Assembly: GCF_003952725.1 (NCBI RefSeq)
Contig: NZ_CP032509.1
Coordinates: forward strand, 434,001-498,000
Length of the DNA stretch: 64,000 bases
Origin: Georhizobium profundi
GTDB taxonomy: Bacteria; Pseudomonadota; Alphaproteobacteria; Rhizobiales; Rhizobiaceae
Reading direction: 5' to 3'
Numbering within the stretch: the first letter of the stretch is position 1; the number at the start of each line of letters is the position of its first letter. A program made the translations under genes and the position numbers. Of the stretch, positions 45,819 through 55,937 are shown in pieces. Below the pieces are notes generated by a model, which was given only the letters and a program-made list of their open reading frames with translations, did no database searches and was not told the origin of the DNA.

Positions 45819-47546
45819 ATGACCAGAACCTTCCTGAACGATCGAAGCGGCAACTTTGCAATATTTGCTGCGTTCGCACTGCCCGTTACTCTCGGCGCAG
45901 CCGGTCTTGGCGTCGACGTCGTTCACATGCGCTCCGTGGTTTCAGAGGTGCAACAGATCACCGATGGCGCCGTTCTCGCCGCGACGCGCAGAGCGATGAG
46001 CGACAGCGAGCGCAAACAAGTGTTCGAAGATCACCTGCGGTCGCATGTGGCACCTAACGCTTCCTACAAGGTGCTGAACGCGGAATTGCGCAGTGTCGAA
46101 GGCACCAACCACATCGAAGTCACGGGAGACGTCACGCTCGCTGTCGACACGTTCTTCCTTCACAACGCCCGTAAGGAACCAGCGCGGGTAATCGCGGCCG
46201 CTTACCAATCCACCAAGGCTGTCGAAATCGGGCTCGTGCTCGACAACACCGGATCGATGGGACAGGAGGGCATCGACACTCTCAAGAGTGCTGCTCTCGG
46301 TCTGCTGGGCGTCGTGCAAGATGGCGCTTCCGCCGGCAAGGACATCCGCGTCGCAGTCGTTCCCTTCGTTACTGCCGTCAACATCAAGGGTGAAGGCTTT
46401 GATCCGATCTGGATCGATGATGAGGGCGAGTCCCTCTACAATGGCTGGACCTTTCTCGACGAAGACGAGCGTGAGCGTCGTGGCGAAGGCCTTCCCACGG
46501 ACTGGGAAGACAACGCGGCGCGGTCTGGGGGTGGTGACGATGACGATGACGACGACGACGACGACGATGATGATGATGACAACGACGAGAAAGCCTGTGG
46601 CAATCAAGGGCAACGCGACCAAGCCAAGGCTTTGAGAGATGCCTGTCGTCAGCAGCGGCTTGCTAAGCTGGAGTATCCGCACCAGACGGCATTGTTCAGT
46701 GTGTCCGGCACGCAGTGGAAAGGATGCGTCGAAGCGCGTCCCTATCCGCTCAATCTCGGGCTCGAGCCACCACGCTCCCGGGATCCCGATACGCTTTTCG
46801 TTCCCTATTTCGCACCCGACGAACCGGGAACCGCAACCCTGGACGGGGGGAACGATTCCACCAAGTTCAACAATTCCTGGCTGAACGATGTCGTGGACGG
46901 CAGCACGGCCGAGGTTCAGCGTTCGGCGCTCAAATACATCGATCCGGAGGTGCGGCGGGTCGAAGAGGCCAAGTCTCTCACCCGCGGGCCGAACCGCGCT
47001 TGCCCGACGCCCATCGTTCCCCTTTCGCGGGATATGGCCAAGGTGCGCGCCGGGATCAACGCCATGCAATTCTGGAACGGCTCCGGTACGAACATCGCGG
47101 AAGGACTGGCCTGGGGGTGGCGGGTGATGACCCCGGGCGCGCCCTACACACAGGCTGCTGCGATCGACCCGGCGAGCACCTCCAAATTCATCGTGCTCAT
47201 GACAGACGGACGCAACGTGTCCTTCGGCTCCAGCAACACGATGAACAAGTCGGATTACGGATCCTACGGCTTCCTGGCAGACGGGCGAATTGCCGGTGCC
47301 AGCACCTCATCGAGTGCCGAAAAGACGCTGAACAATTGGACGCTGAAAATCTGCGAAGACATCAAGGCGCAGCAGATCGAGATCTTCACCGTGCTCTACA
47401 AGGAAACGGACACCAACGTTCAGAAGATGCTGAAGCAGTGCGCGACCAAGCCCGGCAATTTCTACATGGCCACCAAGACGGCAGGGCTCATCAGCGCTTT
47501 TGGCGACATCGCCCGGCAGATGTCGCCGCTCCGCCTGATCCGGTAA
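45819..47546 (+). CDS. TadG-like pilus-assembly/von Willebrand factor A protein with an Asp-rich insert
   Basis: 575 residues. It starts FLNDRSGNFAIFAAFALPVT followed by LGAAGLGVDV, the TadE/TadG N-terminal prepilin-like segment with RSGNFA. A VWA domain begins near 136 (EIGLVLDNTGSMGQEGID), with a MIDAS-type D142xTGS146, and resumes near 500 (KFIVLMTDGRNVS). An insert separates the strands: residues 236-256 run GGG, then 15 Asp (240-254), Asn, Asp, and a Cys-containing segment follows. ATG 45819 was chosen; the longer frame overlaps the LysR gene. No other tad genes are present. Surface attachment or pilus support is inferred from family. Confidence 0.83.
   Translation: MTRTFLNDRSGNFAIFAAFALPVTLGAAGLGVDVVHMRSVVSEVQQITDGAVLAATRRAMSDSERKQVFEDHLRSHVAPNASYKVLNAELRSVEGTNHIEVTGDVTLAVDTFFLHNARKEPARVIAAAYQSTKAVEIGLVLDNTGSMGQEGIDTLKSAALGLLGVVQDGASAGKDIRVAVVPFVTAVNIKGEGFDPIWIDDEGESLYNGWTFLDEDERERRGEGLPTDWEDNAARSGGGDDDDDDDDDDDDDDDNDEKACGNQGQRDQAKALRDACRQQRLAKLEYPHQTALFSVSGTQWKGCVEARPYPLNLGLEPPRSRDPDTLFVPYFAPDEPGTATLDGGNDSTKFNNSWLNDVVDGSTAEVQRSALKYIDPEVRRVEEAKSLTRGPNRACPTPIVPLSRDMAKVRAGINAMQFWNGSGTNIAEGLAWGWRVMTPGAPYTQAAAIDPASTSKFIVLMTDGRNVSFGSSNTMNKSDYGSYGFLADGRIAGASTSSSAEKTLNNWTLKICEDIKAQQIEIFTVLYKETDTNVQKMLKQCATKPGNFYMATKTAGLISAFGDIARQMSPLRLIR
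46536..46580 (+). repeat. GAY-codon microsatellite encoding 15 Asp
   Basis: Fifteen consecutive GAC/GAT codons (GAC-GAT alternation, then six GAC, four GAT, one GAC) lie in the TadG-like gene. Slippage could change the copy number in steps of three bases without breaking the frame. Confidence 0.9.
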
Positions 47547-47609
47547 CGGCGGCATGGCAAACCTTGCCGATGGAGGAACCGGTCCATCGGCAAGACGGCT
47601 CTCGTGACC

Positions 47610-48668
47610 TCAGGGAAGTCGTTTGCCGGTGTCTGCCGCAAAAACATGCAGCAAAGCCGGATCGATGCGCGCTTCCATCGTGTCGTCCAGTTCGCCATCG
47701 ATCGGCGCCGAGACCACGATGCGGTCGCTGCCGAGATGTCCATGCACCAGGCGGCTTGGGCCCAGTTCCTCGACATAGGCGATCCGGACCGGAAGCCCCT
47801 GCGGCTCGCCCGTGCGGCGCGCGAGGGTCAGGTCTTCCGCTCTCATTCCGATGGTCAACGGACCCTGTGGCAGCGAACGCCCGGCCAGCGGAATCGTCGC
47901 GTCGGACAGGCGAAGGCCGTTGCCGTCGCGGGTGGCGGAGATAAGGTTCATCGCCGGCGAGCCGATGAAGCTTGCGACGAAGGTGGATTGCGGATGGCGG
48001 TAGATTTCGAGCGGGGTCCCGATCTGCTCGATGCGTCCCTTGTTGAGCACGACGAGACGATCCGCGAGCGTCATCGCCTCGAGCTGGTCGTGGGTAACGT
48101 AGACCGAGGTCGTCGCAAGGCGTCTCTGCAGCAGCTTGATCTCGCCACGCATCTCGACACGCAGCTTCGCATCGAGGTTCGACAGCGGCTCGTCGAAGAG
48201 GAACGCCGCAGGTTCGCGCACGATGGCGCGTCCCATAGCCACGCGCTGGCGCTGACCGCCGGAGAGCTGACGAGGCTTGCGATCGAGATATTCGCCGATC
48301 TGCAGGATGCGGGAAGCCTCGGCGACGCGCCGCTCGATCTCCGCCTTGGGCGTGCCGCGGTTCTTCAACCCGTAGGCCATGTTCGCACGCACCGTCATGT
48401 GCGGGTAAAGCGCGTAGTTCTGGAACACCATGGCGATGTCGCGCTCTGCCGGTTCCTTGTCGTTGACCACGCGGCCGGCGATGGAGACGGTGCCGTCCGT
48501 GATCGTCTCGAGACCCGCGATCATGCGCAGCAGGGTCGACTTTCCGCATCCCGACGGACCAACCAGAACGACCATCTCGCCGGTTTCGATGGCGAGGTCG
48601 ATGCCGGACACCGCTTCCGCGCCACCGGGATACACCTTGCGCAGGTTTTTGAGTTCAATCGCCGACAT
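47610..48668 (-). CDS. ugpC: sn-glycerol-3-phosphate ABC importer ATP-binding protein
   Basis: 352 residues. Walker [11 protein letters not shown]-loop [14 protein letters not shown], signature [16 protein letters not shown], Walker [17 protein letters not shown], His switch [14 protein letters not shown]; a MalK-like OB domain follows ([20 protein letters not shown]). Start 48668 was chosen; the longer frame overlaps ugpE. It closes the ugpBAEC operon. Confidence 0.93.
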   Translation of the reverse strand: MSAIELKNLRKVYPGGAEAVSGIDLAIETGEMVVLVGPSGCGKSTLLRMIAGLETITDGTVSIAGRVVNDKEPAERDIAMVFQNYALYPHMTVRANMAYGLKNRGTPKAEIERRVAEASRILQIGEYLDRKPRQLSGGQRQRVAMGRAIVREPAAFLFDEPLSNLDAKLRVEMRGEIKLLQRRLATTSVYVTHDQLEAMTLADRLVVLNKGRIEQIGTPLEIYRHPQSTFVASFIGSPAMNLISATRDGNGLRLSDATIPLAGRSLPQGPLTIGMRAEDLTLARRTGEPQGLPVRIAYVEELGPSRLVHGHLGSDRIVVSAPIDGELDDTMEARIDPALLHVFAADTGKRLP

Positions 48669-48670
48669 GG

Positions 48671-49519
48671 CTATTTCTCCGTCTCGACGAGGCCCTTCAC
48701 GAAGAGCCTCTGCATGCAGATGACGACCAGCACCGGCGGCAGCATTGCGAGCACGACGGTCGCCATCACCGTGTTCCATTGCGGGTAGCTGTCGGCCACG
48801 TCGGCCATGCGCTTGATGCCCATGACGACGGTGTAATAATCCGAGCTCGTCGTGATCAGCAGCGGCCAGAGATACTGGTTCCAGCCATAGATGAAGAGGA
48901 TCACGAAAAGCGCGGCGATGTTGGTGCGCGACAGCGGAAGCAGGATGTCGAAGAAGAACTTCATGGGACCTGCTCCATCGACGCGTGCGGCTTCCATCAA
49001 TTCGTCCGGCACCGTCAGGAAGAACTGCCGGAACAGGAACGTTGCCGTCGCGGACGCGATCAGCGGGATCGACAGGCCCGCGTAGGAATTGAGCATCCCC
49101 AGATTGGCGACCACCTGGAATGTCGGCACGATCCGCACTTCGACCGGCAGCATCAGCGTGACGAAGATCGCCCAGAACGCGAGTGCGCGAAACGGGAAGC
49201 GGAAATAGACGATCGCGAAGGCGGAAAGCAGCGAGATGACGATCTTTCCGATGGCGATCGTCAACGCCATGATCAGCGAGTTCGTCATCATCAGGCTGAT
49301 CGGCGGAATTCCGGAGGTCGAGACGCCCGATGACAGCACCTGCCGGTAGTTCTCCACGGCATGGGGTCCCGGCAGCAGCGGGATGATGCCCGACATGAAA
49401 TCGGTCGGTCCATGGGTGGAAGCGATGATCGCCAGATAGACGGGAAACGCGACGAGCGCCACGCCGGCAATCAGGACGAGGTGCGCGGTAAGCTTCAGGA
49501 GCGGCCGGTTCTCGATCAT
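48671..49519 (-). CDS. ugpE: sn-glycerol-3-phosphate ABC importer permease
   Basis: 282 residues with six membrane segments ([58 protein letters not shown]). The EAA loop is [20 protein letters not shown]. It pairs with UgpA. Two bases separate it from ugpC and three from ugpA. Confidence 0.93.
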   Translation of the reverse strand: MIENRPLLKLTAHLVLIAGVALVAFPVYLAIIASTHGPTDFMSGIIPLLPGPHAVENYRQVLSSGVSTSGIPPISLMMTNSLIMALTIAIGKIVISLLSAFAIVYFRFPFRALAFWAIFVTLMLPVEVRIVPTFQVVANLGMLNSYAGLSIPLIASATATFLFRQFFLTVPDELMEAARVDGAGPMKFFFDILLPLSRTNIAALFVILFIYGWNQYLWPLLITTSSDYYTVVMGIKRMADVADSYPQWNTVMATVVLAMLPPVLVVICMQRLFVKGLVETEK

Positions 49520-49522
49520 CGG

Positions 49523-50407
49523 TCAGTACTCCACGCGCCGTTCGATGTAGCGGAACTGGATGAAGGTGAAGACCGTCACGATCGCCATGAGGATGACCGA
49601 CTGTGCTGCCGACGAGCCGAGGTTCAGGCCGATGAAGCCATCGTCGAAGACCTTGTAGACGAGTATGTTCGTCGCCTGGTTGGGACCGCCTTCGGTGGTC
49701 GCGTGGATCACCGCGAACGTGTCGAACATCGCGTAGACGACGTTGACCACCACGAGGAAGAACGTCGTCGGCGACAAGAGCGGCAGCGTGATGGTGAAGA
49801 AGCGCTTGATCGGCCCCGCGCCATCGATCGCCGCGGCCTCCGTCAACGAGCGCGGAATGGCGTGCAGCCCGGCAAGGAAGAACAGGAAGTTGTAGGAGAT
49901 CTGCTTCCAGCTCGAGGCGATCACGACGAGGATCATCGCGTCGGTGCCATCCAGGCCATGGTTCCAGTTATAGCCCGCCTGGCGCATCAGATAGGACAGG
50001 ATGCCGATCGTGGGATTGAACATGAACCACCACATGACGCCTGCAACCGCCGGCGCGACGGCATAGGGCCAGATGATGAGGGTGCTGTAAGTCTGCTGAC
50101 TGCGGATCATGCCATTGGCGGCGACAGCCAGCGCAAGGGCAATGACGATGGACAGGACGGCGACGCTCGTTGCGAAGACAGCCGTGACCGCCATGGAGTT
50201 GAGGTAACTCGCGCTCTGGAAGAGCCGCGTGTAATTGTCGAACCAAATGAACTGCGTCGAGAAGCCGAACGCATCTTCGCGAAGAAAAGACTGGCGAAAC
50301 GCCTGTGCTGCCGGCCAGAGAAAGAAGATCGCGGTCACGGCAAGCTGCGGCGCCAACAGCATGTAGGGCAGCGCCCGATTGGAAAAGACTGTCCGCTTGC
50401 TTTGCAT
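49523..50407 (-). CDS. ugpA: sn-glycerol-3-phosphate ABC importer permease
   Basis: 294 residues with six membrane segments ([60 protein letters not shown]). The EAA loop is [20 protein letters not shown] and [19 protein letters not shown] is a UgpA feature. It lies 107 bases after ugpB and leads directly into ugpE. Confidence 0.94.
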   Translation of the reverse strand: MQSKRTVFSNRALPYMLLAPQLAVTAIFFLWPAAQAFRQSFLREDAFGFSTQFIWFDNYTRLFQSASYLNSMAVTAVFATSVAVLSIVIALALAVAANGMIRSQQTYSTLIIWPYAVAPAVAGVMWWFMFNPTIGILSYLMRQAGYNWNHGLDGTDAMILVVIASSWKQISYNFLFFLAGLHAIPRSLTEAAAIDGAGPIKRFFTITLPLLSPTTFFLVVVNVVYAMFDTFAVIHATTEGGPNQATNILVYKVFDDGFIGLNLGSSAAQSVILMAIVTVFTFIQFRYIERRVEY

Positions 50408-50514
50408 CGATCAACCGGGATTGACGGGCAGGAACCCGTAAGGAACGGTGCAGGCGGACCGATGGAATCGGCCCGCCTGCAGGTGACAGGTTGAAGCCTT
50501 GGGCCTCAAACGGT

Positions 50515-51828
50515 TCAGCCGTTGATTTCTTCGAACTCGCGGATCAGCTCGTTGCCCCGCTCCACGACAGCGTCGAGCGCTTCTTCAGCGGTCTTGCTTC
50601 CGGCCAGGAGCGCCTGGAATTCCTCGTCGATGATCGTACGGATCTGGACGTAGTTGCCGAAACGCAGGCCCTTGGAGTTTTCGGTCGGCTCGTTGAGCGT
50701 GATCTGCTCGATCGAGACGTCGGAACCCGGGTTTTCAGCGTAGAAGCCCTGCTCCTGGCCGAGATCATAGGCAGCCTGCGTGATCGGCAGGTAACCGGTT
50801 TCCTGGTGCCACTTGGCCTGAACTTCCTGCGACGACAGATAGGAGAAGAAGTCGGCTACGCCGGCATAGTCTTCTTCTGCCTTGCCCTGGAGAACCCACA
50901 GCGTCGCACCGCCGATGATCGAGTTCTGCGGAGCGCCTTCGACGTCCTCGTAGTAGGGCAGCATGCCGTAGCCGACTTCGAAGTCGGTGGCATTTTCGAC
51001 GACACCGGCGCGCGAGGCAGACGAATTCATGTAGATCGCGCATTCCTGAGCGTAGAATTTCGGCGGGGCATCATCACCACCGACCGGGCCGCCATACTGG
51101 AAGATGCCTTCCTGCTGCCAGCGGGCCAGGTTTTCCCAGTGACGGGTCTGGACGTCGCCATTGACGGTCAGTTCGGTGCCGAGTCCGCCGAAACCGTTTT
51201 CCAACGTGCCGATCGGCTGATTGTGCCAGGCCGACAGGTTTTCCAAGTGGATCCAGGAGATCCAGCCGGAGGTGAAGCCGCAGGTGGCTGCACCCGAATC
51301 GATGATCTGCTGGGAAAACTGCTCCAACTCTTCCCAGGTGCGCGGCGGCTGCTCGGGGTCGAGACCGGCTTCTGCGAAAACGTCCTTGTTGTAGTAGACG
51401 ATCGGGGTCGACGAGTTGAACGGCATCGACAGCATGTTGCCATCCGTGTCGGTGTAGTAGCCGACGACCGAAGGCAGGAAGTTGGCGGGATCGAAGTCCT
51501 CGCCGGCGTCCGCCATCACTTCGTAAACCGGATAGACCGCGCCTTCGGCAGCCATCATGGTGCCGGTGCCGACTTCGAAGACCTGGACGATATGCGGCTG
51601 CTCGTTGGCGCGGAACGCGGCGATGGCTGCCGTCATCGTCTCGGGATAGGTGCCCTTGTAGGTCGGCACGACCGTGTGCTCGTCCTGGCTCTCATTGTAA
51701 TCAACGACGATGGCTTCGAGCTTCGCGCCCAATTCGCCACCCATGGCATGCCACCACTGGATTTCCGCGGAATTGGCTTGCGTCATGCTGGTCGACAGCA
51801 GCAGTGCTGCCAGAAGTGCTTTCTTCAT
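50515..51828 (-). CDS. ugpB: sn-glycerol-3-phosphate-binding protein
   Basis: 437 residues. Signal peptide MKKALLAALLLSTSMTQANS; the mature protein begins AEIQWWHAMGGELGAKLEAI, with HIVQVFEVGTGTMMAAEGAV, NSSTPIVYYNKDVFAEAGLD and CGFTSGWISWIHLENLSAWH as UgpB landmarks. It binds glycerol-3-phosphate or its diesters in the periplasm. ATG 51828 has AGGAGAG upstream; an in-frame extension to 51981 is rejected because it would place the signal peptide internally. A tandem Pho box at 51894 points to PhoB activation under phosphate limitation. Confidence 0.95.
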   Translation of the reverse strand: MKKALLAALLLSTSMTQANSAEIQWWHAMGGELGAKLEAIVVDYNESQDEHTVVPTYKGTYPETMTAAIAAFRANEQPHIVQVFEVGTGTMMAAEGAVYPVYEVMADAGEDFDPANFLPSVVGYYTDTDGNMLSMPFNSSTPIVYYNKDVFAEAGLDPEQPPRTWEELEQFSQQIIDSGAATCGFTSGWISWIHLENLSAWHNQPIGTLENGFGGLGTELTVNGDVQTRHWENLARWQQEGIFQYGGPVGGDDAPPKFYAQECAIYMNSSASRAGVVENATDFEVGYGMLPYYEDVEGAPQNSIIGGATLWVLQGKAEEDYAGVADFFSYLSSQEVQAKWHQETGYLPITQAAYDLGQEQGFYAENPGSDVSIEQITLNEPTENSKGLRFGNYVQIRTIIDEEFQALLAGSKTAEEALDAVVERGNELIREFEEING

Positions 51829-51893
51829 GGTTCTCTCCTGGACCCTGCGCGCCGAGACAGCCGGCGACGCTGGGGCAGCGATAGAGCCGAAGC

Positions 51894-51933
51894 ATGACAG
51901 TGAGTTGAACCTGAAATGACGCTTGGATGACAG
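51894..51933 (-). promoter_or_regulatory. Tandem Pho box upstream of ugpB
   Basis: Read on the plus strand, units ATGACAG (51894), TTGAACC (51905), ATGACGC (51916) and ATGACAG (51927) recur every 11 bp. On the minus strand, the direction of ugpB, the last two form CTGTCAT-CCAA-GCGTCAT, a near-consensus PhoB site. The tandem ends 66 bases before the ugpB start, and CTCTAT follows at about -10 spacing. Confidence 0.8.
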
Positions 51934-52031
51934 TGCAACCGCAAGCCGAGACGCTACTTGGCCGTGTCTGCAAAACCGCATTCGTCACCCGCGCCGCTGC
52001 CCGCATGCTCTTCATGGCGATCACCACCGCA

Positions 52032-52049
52032 GCGTCACGCAACCGTTAT
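52032..52049 (+). promoter_or_regulatory. Weak Pho-box-like element before the AfuA-type gene
   Basis: GCGTCAC-GCAA-CCGTTAT matches nine of 14 consensus positions with 11-bp spacing, and TTATAG follows as a possible -10. It lies 77 bases before the start at 52126. Marginal on its own. Confidence 0.3.
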
Positions 52050-52125
52050 AGAGCGCCACTAGAAGGGCCGCAGTCGAACGGGGCGCGGCTGCCGGCTGTG
52101 CCCCTTGCACAACGGAGCTTTGAAC

Positions 52126-53097
52126 ATGCGCACACTTCTCGCCGCCCTGGTGCTTGCCGCCGCATCATCGTCCGCTCTCGCAGCCGAGGGCACGCTCGTT
52201 CTCTACACAAGCCAGCCGAACACGGATGCGCAGCAGACCGCCGATGCCTTCATGGCAAAATATCCGGACGTGACCGTCGAGTGGGTGCGCGACGGCACGC
52301 CGAGGATCATGGCGAAGCTGTCGGCCGAGATCGAGGCCGGCCAGCCGCAGGCAGACGTGCTTCTCATCGCCGATATCGTCACGATGGAAGGTCTCAAGGC
52401 CGATGGCCGGCTTCTCGCATTTCCCGAAGCCGAGATCGAAGGGATCGACGAAGCGCTTGTCGACGCCGACCGCACCTATTTCCCGACGAAGCTGATCACC
52501 ACCGGCATCGTCTACAACACCAACGCACCGATGGTTCCGACGAGCTGGCTCGATCTCACCAAGCCGGAGGCGGCGAACATGATCGCGATGCCGAGCCCGC
52601 TGACATCGGGTGCCGCGATGATTCATACCGTGACGCTTACCGGAAACCTGGACAATGGCTGGGATTTCTACAGTGCGCTGGCTGAAAACGGTGCGCAGGC
52701 ATCGGGCGGCAATGGCGACGTTCTGCAGGCGGTCTCGGGCGGCGACAAGCTTTACGGCATGATCGTCGACTTCATGCCCATCCGCGAAAAAGCCAAAGGC
52801 GCGCCAGTGGAGTTCGTGTTCCCGACCGAAGGCGTCTCGGCCGTCACCGAGCCGGTCGCCATTTTGTCGACCACACAGAACCCTGAGGCTGCCAAGGCCT
52901 TCGTGAACTTCCTGCTCTCCGAAGAAGGTCAGTCGCTCGCGGTTCAGCAGGGTTACATTCCTGCCCGGGCCGACGCAGGCCTGCCGGAAGGGTACCCGGA
53001 CCGGTCGACCATCAACGTGCTTCCCTATGACGCCGCTGCCGCTCTTGCCGACGACGCTGCGAACAAGGAACGGTTCTCCGAACTGATGGGCCAGTAG
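52126..53097 (+). CDS. AfuA/PhnS-type ABC substrate-binding protein (ferric or sugar-phosphate/phosphonate type)
   Basis: 323 residues. Signal peptide MRTLLAALVLAAASSSALAA. The mature start EGTLVLYTSQPNTDAQQTAD and later KLSAEIEAGQPQADVLLIAD, TKLITTGIVYNTNAP and VEFVFPTEGVSAVTEPVAIL place it in the FbpA/AfuA/PhnS/PotD-like family. This family includes proteins first called iron-binding, such as Actinobacillus AfuA, later shown to bind hexose phosphates. Position across the Pho box from ugp favours an organophosphate. ATG 52126 has GGAG eight bases upstream; TTG 52105 is rejected. A permease follows after 17 bases. Confidence 0.82.
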   Translation: MRTLLAALVLAAASSSALAAEGTLVLYTSQPNTDAQQTADAFMAKYPDVTVEWVRDGTPRIMAKLSAEIEAGQPQADVLLIADIVTMEGLKADGRLLAFPEAEIEGIDEALVDADRTYFPTKLITTGIVYNTNAPMVPTSWLDLTKPEAANMIAMPSPLTSGAAMIHTVTLTGNLDNGWDFYSALAENGAQASGGNGDVLQAVSGGDKLYGMIVDFMPIREKAKGAPVEFVFPTEGVSAVTEPVAILSTTQNPEAAKAFVNFLLSEEGQSLAVQQGYIPARADAGLPEGYPDRSTINVLPYDAAAALADDAANKERFSELMGQ

Positions 53098-53114
53098 GAC
53101 TTTGCCGAGGGCAA

Positions 53115-54862
53115 ATGCCTGAACTTTCACACAGCCTGTCCGGCCAAGCCGCCGCCCCGCTCGCACATCGCCTGCGGGGGCGGCAATCGCCAACAGGGTT
53201 GGGCCGCGCATCGCGGCCCTCTTTGTCATCAGCGTCATCCTCGTTCTCGGCCTCCTGCCGATCGCGAGAATCATCCTTGCCGCGATTGCGCCTGGGCTGG
53301 TCTTCGATCTCTCGATCATCGGCGAGCAGTGGACACGCGCCACCACGTTGCGCGCCATGTGGAACACGCTCGACACGGCCTTCTTCGGCGCCGTGATCGC
53401 GCTCCTGATCGGCGGGCCTTTCGCCTTTGCGGTGGCGATGACCGATATGCCGACGCGGCGCTCACTCGGCTTCCTCCTGCTTCTGCCGCTGATCATCGCA
53501 CCGCAGGTGACCGCGCTCTCCTGGCTGCACATGACCGGCCCGTCCAGCACGCTTCTCAACATGCTGGGGATCGCGCCGGCGCCCGGAACACCGAACCCGA
53601 TCCTCGGTCGACAAGGCATCATCCTGCTCTTCGGCGTCCAGCACGCGCCGATCGTCTTCATCACGCTTCGTGCCGGCCTGGTCGGGCTGCCGGGCGACCT
53701 GATCGAAGCCGCACGCGCCTCTGGTGCAACTCCGTTGCGCGCATTCTACACGATCGTTCTTCCCCTGATGCGGCCGTGGATCGCTGCAGCCGGCGCACTC
53801 GCCTTCGTGTCCGGCATCGGCAATTTCGGCATCCCCGCGCTTCTGGGACTGCCCGTCAATTATCTGACCTTGCCCACGCTCATCTATCGCCAGATGTCGA
53901 GCTTCGGGCCTGGCGTCCTGCCGCAGATGGCAAGCCTGTCGGTTCTCATCGGTGTGCTCGCCCTTCTCGGGATCCTCGCGCAATCCTTCGCGATGCGCGG
54001 GCGCACGACCCGTTACGGTCAGGGGCGAGCGGCACGGATCAGCCTGGGGCAATGGCGCTATCCCGCTGCAGGCCTCGCATGGCTGCTTTTGACAGTCGTG
54101 CTGCTGATGCCGGCCCTTGCGCTGTTGACCACATCGTTGGTGCCCGCCTTCGGCGTTCCGCTGACCCTACAAACCATGACCCTCGCCAATTTCGAAGAGG
54201 TCCTGCTGCGGCAGGCATCGACGATCCGGGCGTTCCAGAATTCGGCGATGCTGGCGGGTGCTGCGGCGTTGATCCTGGCCGCAGTCGCCCTTCCGATCGC
54301 CATCGTGCTGGAGCGGTTCAGCACGCCGTCACGCCGGATCCTGCAAGGCATCGCCGAGCTGCCCTATGCGCTGCCGGGTATCGTGCTTGCCATCGCCTGC
54401 ATCCTGCTGTTCCTGCGGCCGCTGCCACTGATCGGCAGTCTTTACGCCACGGCTTGGATAATTCTCATCGCCTATCTCATGCGGTTCCTGACCCTCGCCA
54501 TGAAGCCAGTGGCCAATGCCGTAACGCGCATTCCGCTCGAGTTCGACGAGGCGGCGGCGACCTGCGGGGCCTCGCCGCTGCGCCGCGTCGTGACCATCAC
54601 GGCACCGCTCGCCGCGCCGGCCGCCGCGGCTGCTGCGCTCTTGGTGTTCATGAGTGCCTTCAACGAGCTCACCGTCTCGGCGCTGCTGTGGTCGAGCCGC
54701 AACGAGACGCTCGGTGTCGTTCTGTTCAGCCTTCAGGAAGCGGGGCTCGGTCCGCAGGCTGCCGCGATTGCCGTCGCGACGGTCGTCGTCGTCGTGGCCT
54801 TGCTCGCCGTGCTCGACCGGCTGGCGACCCGTTTGCCACAAGGTGTGCTGCCCTGGCGTTGA
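53115..54862 (+). CDS. AfuB-type two-domain ABC permease with an apparent frameshift in its first codons
   Basis: ATG 53115 has GAGG five bases upstream and starts MPELSHSLSGQAAAPLAHRL, but that frame then degenerates. The permease continues in another frame, which is open from 53123 without any usable start: RVGPRIAALFVISVILVLGL is clearly the first membrane segment. One missing base in or near the GGGGG run at 53176-53180 would join them into a protein of about 582 residues. The main frame alone starts at TTG 53348 (504 residues) and lacks that segment. Two permease halves are present, with EAA loops EAARASGATPLRAFYTIVLP and EAAATCGASPLRRVVTITAP. Frameshift, assembly error or slippage cannot be separated here. 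Confidence 0.8.
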
Positions 54863-54871
54863 GCCTTCGCC

Positions 54872-55915
54872 TCAGCGCGGAATGATCCAGGCATCCGACA
54901 CAGCGATCTGAACGTTCGCACCCGGCACGGGCGGCTCTGCGCAATCGACCACGACATGCTCGCGTTGACCGGGGATCTCGAGAGAGACTTCAAAAACCGG
55001 CCCACGATATATTGTCGACACGACGCGCGCCGGTATGCCCGTTTCGGCGAGCGACAGGGCCTCGGGGCGCAGCAGAACGCGCACCTTCGGCCCGCTCACC
55101 GAATCGGAGCAGCGCGCGGAAATGCGGTGTCCACCGATCTCGATGTCCGCCCCGCCTTCACCGCCCGAGTGCCATGTCGCATCGAGGCGGGCTCCGCGGC
55201 CGACGAAGCCTGCCACGCTTTCATCAATCGGGGCGCGATAGATCTCGGTCGGGGCCGCGCATTGCAAGATGCGCCCATCCTTCATGACGGCGATGCGATC
55301 GGACAGAGCGAGCGCCTCCGACTGGTCGTGCGTCACATAAACCATGGTTGCGCCTAGGCGGCGGTGAATGTCGCGGAAGGCATCGACCATGGTGGCACGC
55401 AGATGCATGTCGAGATTGGCGAGCGGCTCGTCGAAGAGAACGATCCGCGCCTCTGCCACCACGCAGCGCGCGAGCGCCACGCGCTGCCGCTGGCCGCCGG
55501 ACAGTTCTTCGACGCGCCTCTTCCCGAAGCCGGCGAGACCCACTGTCTCCAGAACTTCGGCAACCCGCCGCGCGCTCTCGGCACCCGACACGCCACGGGT
55601 CGCAAGCGGATAGGTGATGTTCGATTCTACGTCCATATGCGGCCAGAGCGCGTAGGACTGAAACACGACGCCAACGCCGCGCCGTTCTGGCGGCACCTGG
55701 CGCTCCCGATCGGCAACCGTCTGCCCGTCGAACTTGATGGTACCCTCATCGGGTTTGTCGAAACCCGCAATCAGCCGCAGCATCGTCGTCTTCCCACAGC
55801 CCGACGGCCCCAGCAACGAGGTGAAGGATCCGGCAGGCAGATCGAGGCTAACCGTGTCGAGCGCGCGCTCGGCTCCGAAGCGGCGGGTAATGCCGGCAAG
55901 ACTGATGTGAACCAT
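54872..55915 (-). CDS. AfuC-type ABC transporter ATP-binding protein
   Basis: 347 residues. Walker A GPSGCGKTTM, Q-loop VVFQSYALWPHMDV, signature [16 protein letters not shown], Walker B RIVLFDEPLANLDMH, switch MVYVTHDQSEALAL; a TOBE-like C-terminal domain follows (VRVLLRPEALSLAETGIPAR). It is on the opposite strand, ending nine bases from the permease, so the transporter is encoded by two convergent transcripts. ATG 55915 is used. Confidence 0.88.
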   Translation of the reverse strand: MVHISLAGITRRFGAERALDTVSLDLPAGSFTSLLGPSGCGKTTMLRLIAGFDKPDEGTIKFDGQTVADRERQVPPERRGVGVVFQSYALWPHMDVESNITYPLATRGVSGAESARRVAEVLETVGLAGFGKRRVEELSGGQRQRVALARCVVAEARIVLFDEPLANLDMHLRATMVDAFRDIHRRLGATMVYVTHDQSEALALSDRIAVMKDGRILQCAAPTEIYRAPIDESVAGFVGRGARLDATWHSGGEGGADIEIGGHRISARCSDSVSGPKVRVLLRPEALSLAETGIPARVVSTIYRGPVFEVSLEIPGQREHVVVDCAEPPVPGANVQIAVSDAWIIPR

Positions 55916-55937
55916 CAGCGCTGCTTGCCAGCCTTTT

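Noticed and set aside
46536..46580. CRISPR-like or tandem repeat array
   Set aside because: It is an in-frame Asp codon run with no spacers.
53329..54885. 518-codon frame overlapping the AfuB-type permease
   Set aside because: Alternative frame with Arg/Ala-rich low-complexity translation; the permease frame carries both EAA loops and membrane segments.
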